Assembly: GCA_947179155.2 (NCBI GenBank)
Contig: OX359270.1
Coordinates: 25,414,056-25,478,055 of the forward strand
Direction of reading: 5' to 3'
Source of the DNA: Hedera helix
Taxonomy: Eukaryota > Streptophyta > Magnoliopsida > Apiales > Araliaceae
Length of the DNA: 64,000 nucleotides
Numbering within the stretch: the stretch's first letter is position 1; every line of letters starts with the position of its first letter. The notes under the pieces are model-generated. The model was not told the DNA's origin. It saw nothing but the letters and a program-made list of their open reading frames with translations, and did no database searches. A program made the position numbers and the translations under genes. This document shows positions 57,703 to 64,000 of the stretch, one piece after another.

Positions 57703-60700
57703 TATAACGACCCTAAATCCGGGTCCCTTGAACCTCGAATATGGTTTGCCACTGTACAACCTTTTTTTTTTATCATTCATGACTTACAATAATATTATAA
57801 TTGCTAAATAACTATTTATTTAAAATTTTACAACATATCTTTTTATTCTAGAATTACAAGTTCCAAGTATGTCTCAATATCATATATGATACGAGTTCAT
57901 TCTATTATAATCAATTTGAGTATTTAAACACCCATGATATATATTAACTATTTCTTTAATACACAATCATTTTTACTTATCCAATCTGGACTCATAACTA
58001 TAACAATCTTTTAGATTAACTAAATAATTTACTACCTTAATAACTTTAAGCTTAATAACCAAAACAGAGAACAACTCCATAATTGTCTTTTAGCATTTAC
58101 ACAATATCCTTCTTCTAAGAATCCAGTGTCTGTAGAGATTTGTTCATTATCTGTAAAATTTTAGTTTGCAAGAATGAGCACGATGGCTCAACAAGTCTAA
58201 CAATTATCACATAACACATAGTTCACGTTTAAATAATGCTTCATGCAACATGCTTCACATTTTATACATGGATCATGTTCAATCATTCTTTATATTGTAG
58301 TACTTCACCTTATCATTCTTCATGTTATCATACTTTATGCTACTTCACATTATTATGCTTTACGTTACCCTATTCATATAGATAATAGAGTTTATATACC
58401 ATAAATCATTTCAATATTCACCGAACAAGGACAGTTAATATTGCATCATAATGTCAACATGCACATTTAAACAGTTCATAATAACTTCACATCATATTAA
58501 TAAGTTAACACAAAACAAGTTTTGAAAAACTTGTCTAGTTCGTATATACCGTTTACGCTTATTTTACGTCTTTTGTTCAACCTACAATTTATATATGAAA
58601 TTGACATAATCATTAGTTACAATGACTATTACTTAATCTTTATATAAGGAAAAATTATGCTATGCTCTTGGAACATAGCTACAGTTTACTTCACCCTCTC
58701 ACATAAAGGCAGGGTCCACACGTGGTGGGACCCGTGTGGAACTCACCCTCGTGTGAGAGGGTGGAGTAAACAGTAACTATGCTCCAGGAGCATGGAATAA
58801 CTCCTCCTATATAAGACTCTAACTTCAATTTATTAACTCTTAAGATATCCAACAAACGAACTCTTGAGTTTCGGACAAAAACCCTAGCCCAAAACCTAGT
58901 TCGGACATGTTGAGTACGCTAACCAACTTACGCCAATACTTTGCGTTCTTCATACAACTTTCATTTACAACATTATCCCATCAATTAGACACTAATGAAC
59001 CTTATATGTTGGTTTACAATACAAACATATTTATTTTATACTTAATTCAACTTAATTTTTCACATAAAATTCAATCCGGACCTACCCAACTCAACCCAGA
59101 CATCAAATCACATTATTGGCAGAATGTTTTGCTGCTGCGGCGGTGGGCTAAAAAAAAAAAAACAACCTAATTTATGGACTGTCGAACCCTCAGTCACTCT
59201 AATAGTCATAACTTTCTCATTTCTTAATCCTTTTGAGTGATTCTTGAGTCCATTCTCATCATAATTTCTCCCTCTACAACTTCTCTTTAAATCATAAATC
59301 CAAATTACAAATGAAAGTAGGCTTAAAATCGCTCACAAAGATATAATAAAAATTAGTTTCATAAATCCTTGATTCGATTGGTTTAAACGTGATGTTACAA
59401 GCATTATTTTGCTAGACCATCATGTTTTATGACTCTACAATATTATAATACATAACATACATCATATATATCCTACTAGTTCAAACTTTTAACAATATAA
59501 AATAAAAAATCAAGGTTAAGAAAACCTTTAACCTTCTAAGTGATCTTTTTCTTGCTAGAACTTTGCTAGAAATGGCTAGGACTCCTCATCTATCTTTTTC
59601 TTCCACCTGAAATGACTAAAACTCTTGGTGGTTCTCTTTAACTTTCTCAAATGAGCTCTCACTTCTCTCTAAAATACTTCTCTCTTTATAACTTGGTGAA
59701 ACAAATGAACAAACTCTAACAAATGAACTAAACTATCTATTTATAAACCTCTAAATCTATACATATAAAATATATATATCTATAGATTTTTACTAGTAAA
59801 TTTCTACACTCCACCAATGCTTAAATTAAGGGCCTTGACCATCATTAATGACTACTAAAATGATATCCATCAACTTGACTACAAGCAACATAGATGGTGA
59901 AGTGCAAAATAAGTAACATAACATCAACCCTTAACCCTCATATGGTTAACTCTCTAACTCTTCATAAGACCTGGGGTAAAAGTACAACCCTTAACCTTGG
60001 TCACTCAAATACCCAACCTTAGTTAAAACTTATCTTATTTATATATTTAGATGTCTATACTTCTCTCAACAGTTAACCACAATATGGTTAACTTACTAAC
60101 ACATCAAGTGACGTAAGGTTGATCCACTACATCCAACCTTAGTTAAAGCTTCTCATCCTCCACCAATTAACCAATGTTTGGTTAACTCTCACCAAATATG
60201 TATACATATCATATATGTCTACACATTTTCCACTAATTAATTCAAGTAATGTTAACTTCTTCCACCACCTAACCCATGGTTCCTTAACCACCCAAATGCA
60301 CCTTCCTAGGAATTTTCTTTTATGTACATATATTAGTATATTCAACTAATTCTCCAACCATTTAACTAATGTGTGGTTAAGTACAAGCTTTTTTTATTAC
60401 TCATGGTTAATTCATTTAACCAATATTGGTTAACTCTCTACCAATCCATATACTTACAAAATGTATATCTATACATATTCACCAATAACTTTTTATTTAA
60501 ATCGCATTCTAGCATGAAATAAGGGAATTGACAAAGTGAATGACCAATTTAAATTAAATACAAGCAACATGCAAACTACACTTAATCCCCAAGTGGGGCC
60601 CCATTTTTGTTCAATACTCCACAAATTTTCTCATTTTTCCTTTATTTTTATTATCTATATATACATATATATATATATATATAGACAATAATTTCTCTTA

Positions 60701-62055
60701 ACAAATAATCAATGTATGGTTAATTCTCTACAAACATACAACTCATGGTTACCTACCAATTCTATCTTAGTAATTATATATATACATAATTGTATCTATA
60801 ATAATCTTCCACCAATTAACCTATGTATGGTTAATTTCCTTATAATAATTTACCTAGAGTGAATCCACTAACTCCACATTAGTTGAGTCTCATTCATCAT
60901 ATATACATATAATGTATCTACACATTTTGGTAGCAACTAACCAATACATGGTTAAAGTTTTAACTTCCTTATCACCTAGGATTACCAAACTAACCCAACA
61001 ATGGTTTATTATCTACAATCACTAATACATAAAATATTTGGGCTCCACTTTAATTAAATTGTTAAATTAACTCCCTTGGGCTTCCACATTAATTTATTTG
61101 GACTCAATTTATTAAATCCAAAACGGGCTACTAGTTAATTCCCTTAAGCTTCCAATGATTAAATCAATTGGATTCCTTATCTTATAATGTATGGGCTAGT
61201 TCATACTAACTTACAAGACTTAATAATAATAATAATAGTAAGACTTGGGCTGGTTATTTAAATCATTGGACTCACTGATTTGGGCTTGCTACATTAATTG
61301 ATTGTGTCATCTTACAATTCTTACAAGTAACCCACACATTTAATTCATTGGATCCCGTATATAATAAGGTTGGGCCAATTTAATTTTTCTACAATTGTTG
61401 TTATTAATTAAATTTTGGGCTTATATAATTTAATCCATTATTGGACTATATACTACAACTTGATAATTAAGTTAATAACTTAATTAATTAACTTCTTATT
61501 ATTGTCATCCTAGGCAATCATTCTAACTTTTCTATTTACTATCATAACTTTAACTCAAAGCACATATAATTAACCTAATTAATTATATTTTATAACTTTT
61601 CTTCTTGCTCTATATTTAAACTAATTAATTTATTAGTTTTGTTGAGTACTAATTTACTCATATTCTTATTTAGCTAAAAAGCACAACTTTAGGTACATAT
61701 GTATCTATATACCCACCTTTGCTTCTTAATTGAATCATATTTCCTTAATAACCTTACACATACATCATTATAAGATTTCTCACATAAACTCTTTCATCGA
61801 ACAATCTTATCAAATTTTAAAAGTATTATAATATCTTACTTTTATTATACATCTACATATACATATTAGTCCTTTCTAGGGTTTGAATTTTCATAACCCA
61901 CAATTGCACACATTTAATTCATAACGCATAACTTAGGTTAAATATTTACGCATTTCCTAAACATCTCCTTCTCCAATTCTAGGTTTTAAACCTTAACATT
62001 TAATTAATCATTTAAAATTTTATTTACATGTCTTGTAAAAAGCTGGGTTATTACA
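57703..62055 (-). repeat. 5' LTR of element L, ~4.35 kb
   Basis: On the - strand it starts TGTAATAACCCAGC at 62055 and ends GGGTCGTTATA at 57703, next to the primer site. The TATA box TTTATAAATAG is at about 59747-59737, a donor-like GAAGGTTAAAGG follows ~200 bases later, and the CTTGTTGAGCC...TGCTCA motif with acceptor-like TTTTACAG lies at 58195-58151. Internal WAACCA palindromes are dense at 59936-61010. An hAT-like MITE is inserted at 58649. Confidence 0.7.
58649..58807. mobile_element. hAT-like foldback MITE
   Basis: A 159-bp element has ~50-bp inverted ends (CATAGCTACAGTTTACTTCA against TGGAGTAAACAGTAACTATG) and a CACACGTGGTGGGACC centre. TATATAAG flanks it on both sides (58641-58648 and 58808-58815), an 8-bp target duplication as made by hAT transposases. 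It sits in the 5' LTR of element L. Confidence 0.85.
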
Positions 62056-64000
62056 CTATTAATCCAACATGCATTAGAGTATCCTCCAAAACACTAGAGA
62101 ATTTATTATAAAACAATCATAAACCACTGGTTCTTTTTAGGTATCTAAGTACCCTCCCAATAGATTTCCAATGGTCAACATTAAGATTGCCCGTATATCT
62201 ACTAAGTTTAGAAACTGTGAAAGAAATATCTGGCTTAGTGCAGTGCATAGCATATACAATGCTACCAATAACACTTGCATATTCTAGCTGTGGAATAGCT
62301 TATCGATTATTTTTTAAAAGTTCAACTCCATTCTTAAAAGGAGTATTCACCTCCTTAAATTCAAGGTGACTAAACTTAGTTAATATTTTTTCAACATAGT
62401 GAAATTGATTTAATACAAAATCATCACTATGTTTTTTTTTTTATAACTTTGATGCCTAAAATAGTATATACTTCACCTAAGTCTTTCATCTTAAAGACTG
62501 AGGATAGATACTTTTTAGTCTCATTTACTCCAACCATATTTGTATTGATAATCAACATATTATCCACATACAAACAGACTATCACCATATAGCCCGAAGT
62601 GGTTTTAGAGTATATACACCTATCTGCACTATTATATTTAAAACCAAAGTTTAAAATAACAATGTCAAATCTCTCGTATCACTATTTTGGTGCTTGTTTT
62701 AGACCATAAAGGGATTTAATTAATTTGTATAATTTAGCCTCATTTTCGGGAGCAACAACCCATTCGGGTTGTTCCATATATACTTCCTCATTTAAATTGT
62801 CATTCAAAAATGTTGTCTTAACACCCATTTGATGAATGTAAAGATCAAATAATGAAGTTAAGGCAAAAAAAAAATCGAATGGAAGTAACTTGTGCTACCG
62901 GTGCATAAGAAGTAAAGTAATCAATATTTTCTACTTGTCTAAAACCCTATGCTACTAATCTTGCTTTAAAGGCAGAAATAGTACCATTAGCGTAATATTT
63001 CATTTTAAAAACCAATTTGTACCTAATGGGTTTAGAACTTCTAGGTAAATCTGTCAATACCAAAGTATTATTTTTCAATATCGAATCTATTTCATCATTT
63101 ACAGCTTCCTTCCAAAAAACAGCATCCCTAAAAGTCAATGCTTCTTTAAATGATTTAGGATCAAACTCAAGACTATATATATAGGGTATTTCATTTACCA
63201 TTTCATTACTTTGGTCCCCTTCCACCAAAAATAATAAAGACTGAAAAGAAATGAAATCATCATCCAAATCTTTCTCTTTTCTAGCTCTAGTACTCCTTCT
63301 AGGTCCACTTGGTTGATTTAGAATACTTGGTTCTCCAACCTCAACATTAGACTTTATAGGACCTCTAGGCTTATCAAATATAGGCATATCTACATTCTCA
63401 ATATCTTTTGAGAATTTATTTTCAAAAAATTCCACATCCCTTGACTAAGTTATTACATTATACTCTAAATCAAGAAGTTTATAAGTTTTTCTATTTTTAG
63501 CATATCTAACAAATATATTTTAAATAGCCCTAGCCCCTAACTTAGTCCTTTTAGGATCAGAAACTCGAAAATAAGCTATACACCCCCACACTTTAAAATA
63601 ATTTATGTTAGGTCTCCTACCTTTCCATATTTCATAAGGACTAGTTTTTATAACAGTATTAGGTATCCTGTTTAAAATATGACAAGCAGTAAAAAGTGCA
63701 TCACCCCATAAATTATTTGGCAAACAAGCATGATTTAACATATAATTAATCATATCATGAAATGTACAATTTTTTCTTTCTGCTAAACCATTTTATTGTG
63801 GTGTATATATTGCACTTGTTTAATGTATAATACCATTTTCTTCGCAAAATGCATCAAAAGCATTCAAACAATATTCCATCATCTATCAGAACATAAAATT
63901 TTCATCTTCTTCTTAAGTTGATTTTCTACTTCTGATTTATATTTTTTAAATGAGTTAAATGCATCATCTTTTGTTCTCAACAAATACACATAACAATATC
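62056..64000 (-). pseudogene. Copia (Tork-like) integrase and reverse transcriptase remnant
   Basis: On the - strand, from the right edge: integrase core fragments (YVYLLRTKDDAFNSF near 63970, then SEVENQLKKKMKILCSD), the integrase end (63753-63520: MINYMLNHACLPNNLWGDAL, SPYEIWKGRRPNINYFKVWG), then the linker and reverse transcriptase start (63435-62947: PSGPRRSTRARKEKD, FWKEAVNDEIDSILKNNT, KARLVA). Later pieces include LNEEVYMEQPEW (~62790), SLYGLKQAPK (~62710), a catalytic box changed to YVDN at 62570-62559, and SKLSRYTGN with RVLRYLKRT (~62200-62130). It stops at GYSNACWINS, where the LTR of element L was inserted. The SKLSRYT block suggests Tork. Multiple frameshifts and stops show it is dead. 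Confidence 0.82.

Larger units (their letters stand above)
54046..62055 (-). mobile_element. Large non-autonomous gypsy element L
   Basis: On the - strand, from the right: a 5' LTR (62055-57703), a primer site (57700-57689), a ~1.95-kb non-coding internal region, a polypurine tract (55760-55749) and a 3' LTR that is truncated (55748-54046). The LTRs match over 1.7 kb (54046-55740 against 60397-62050). No gag or pol is visible. The 5' LTR start interrupts the RNase H of a Tork-like copia element at 62056. The left end is truncated, so the target duplication cannot be verified. Confidence 0.7.

Noticed and set aside
58907..59170. 87-codon frame on the + strand within LTR L
   Set aside because: It lies in the leader/intron-like part of the - strand LTR, has no family resemblance and ends in a lysine run from poly(A).

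Overview
The window is plant nuclear DNA, very AT-rich and crowded with transposable elements. The evidence is diverged reverse transcriptase, RNase H, integrase and gag fragments of Ty3/gypsy and Ty1/copia elements, a FAR1-like (Mutator superfamily) transposase, a CACTA end, Stowaway and hAT-like MITEs, a tRNA-derived SINE, long (AT)n and (AC)n microsatellites, and a spliced TPD1-like secreted-protein gene. A eudicot is likely, but I cannot name the species. There are no operons, rRNA genes, CRISPR arrays or organellar insertions that I can see.

Layout. 1-5000: 3' part of a decayed Ty3/gypsy element (Tat-lineage-like) on the + strand, with RNase H, integrase, a long decayed antisense ORF, a polypurine tract and a 3' LTR. 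5000-8520: non-coding, with a G18 run, an (AT)31 array and four related foldback elements. 8587-9638: the only gene that looks intact, a two-exon TPD1-like small secreted protein. 9640-14458: non-coding, with one SINE and a low-confidence LTR-like stretch. 14459-31908: a copia element on the - strand (SIRE/Maximus-like), opened by two later insertions. The first is a long gypsy LTR at 16494-22958, which itself contains another long LTR at 16858-19842. The second is a non-autonomous Athila-like element at 24470-30355, which carries a Stowaway MITE. 31909-33423: a reverse LTR fragment and the 5' end of a reverse Athila-like element with gag. 33424-36862: a second non-autonomous Athila-like element. 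36950-40058: CACTA terminal sequence split by a long solo LTR. 40860-45390: a second SIRE-like copia 3' end. 45391-49575: a FAR1-like transposase pseudogene split by a 3.15-kb solo LTR with a perfect 5-bp target duplication. 49705-54045: small repeats and retroelement scraps. 54046-62055: a large non-autonomous gypsy element on the - strand with a ~4.35-kb 5' LTR, a truncated 3' LTR and an hAT-like MITE. 62056-64000: a Tork-like copia pol remnant on the - strand.

The host gene aside, the window is a record of nested insertions. The points most worth a second look are the shared internal architecture of five long LTRs (TATA box, leader, donor, intron-like stretch, a motif, acceptor), GC-rich ~72-bp modules with AAACGACGTCGTTT palindromes inside AT-rich LTRs, clustered ATCGTAGAGT motifs in copia LTRs, hairpin triplets in both Athila-like elements, and the antisense ORF of the Tat-like element. 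All family names rest on motifs read by eye; no database search was run.
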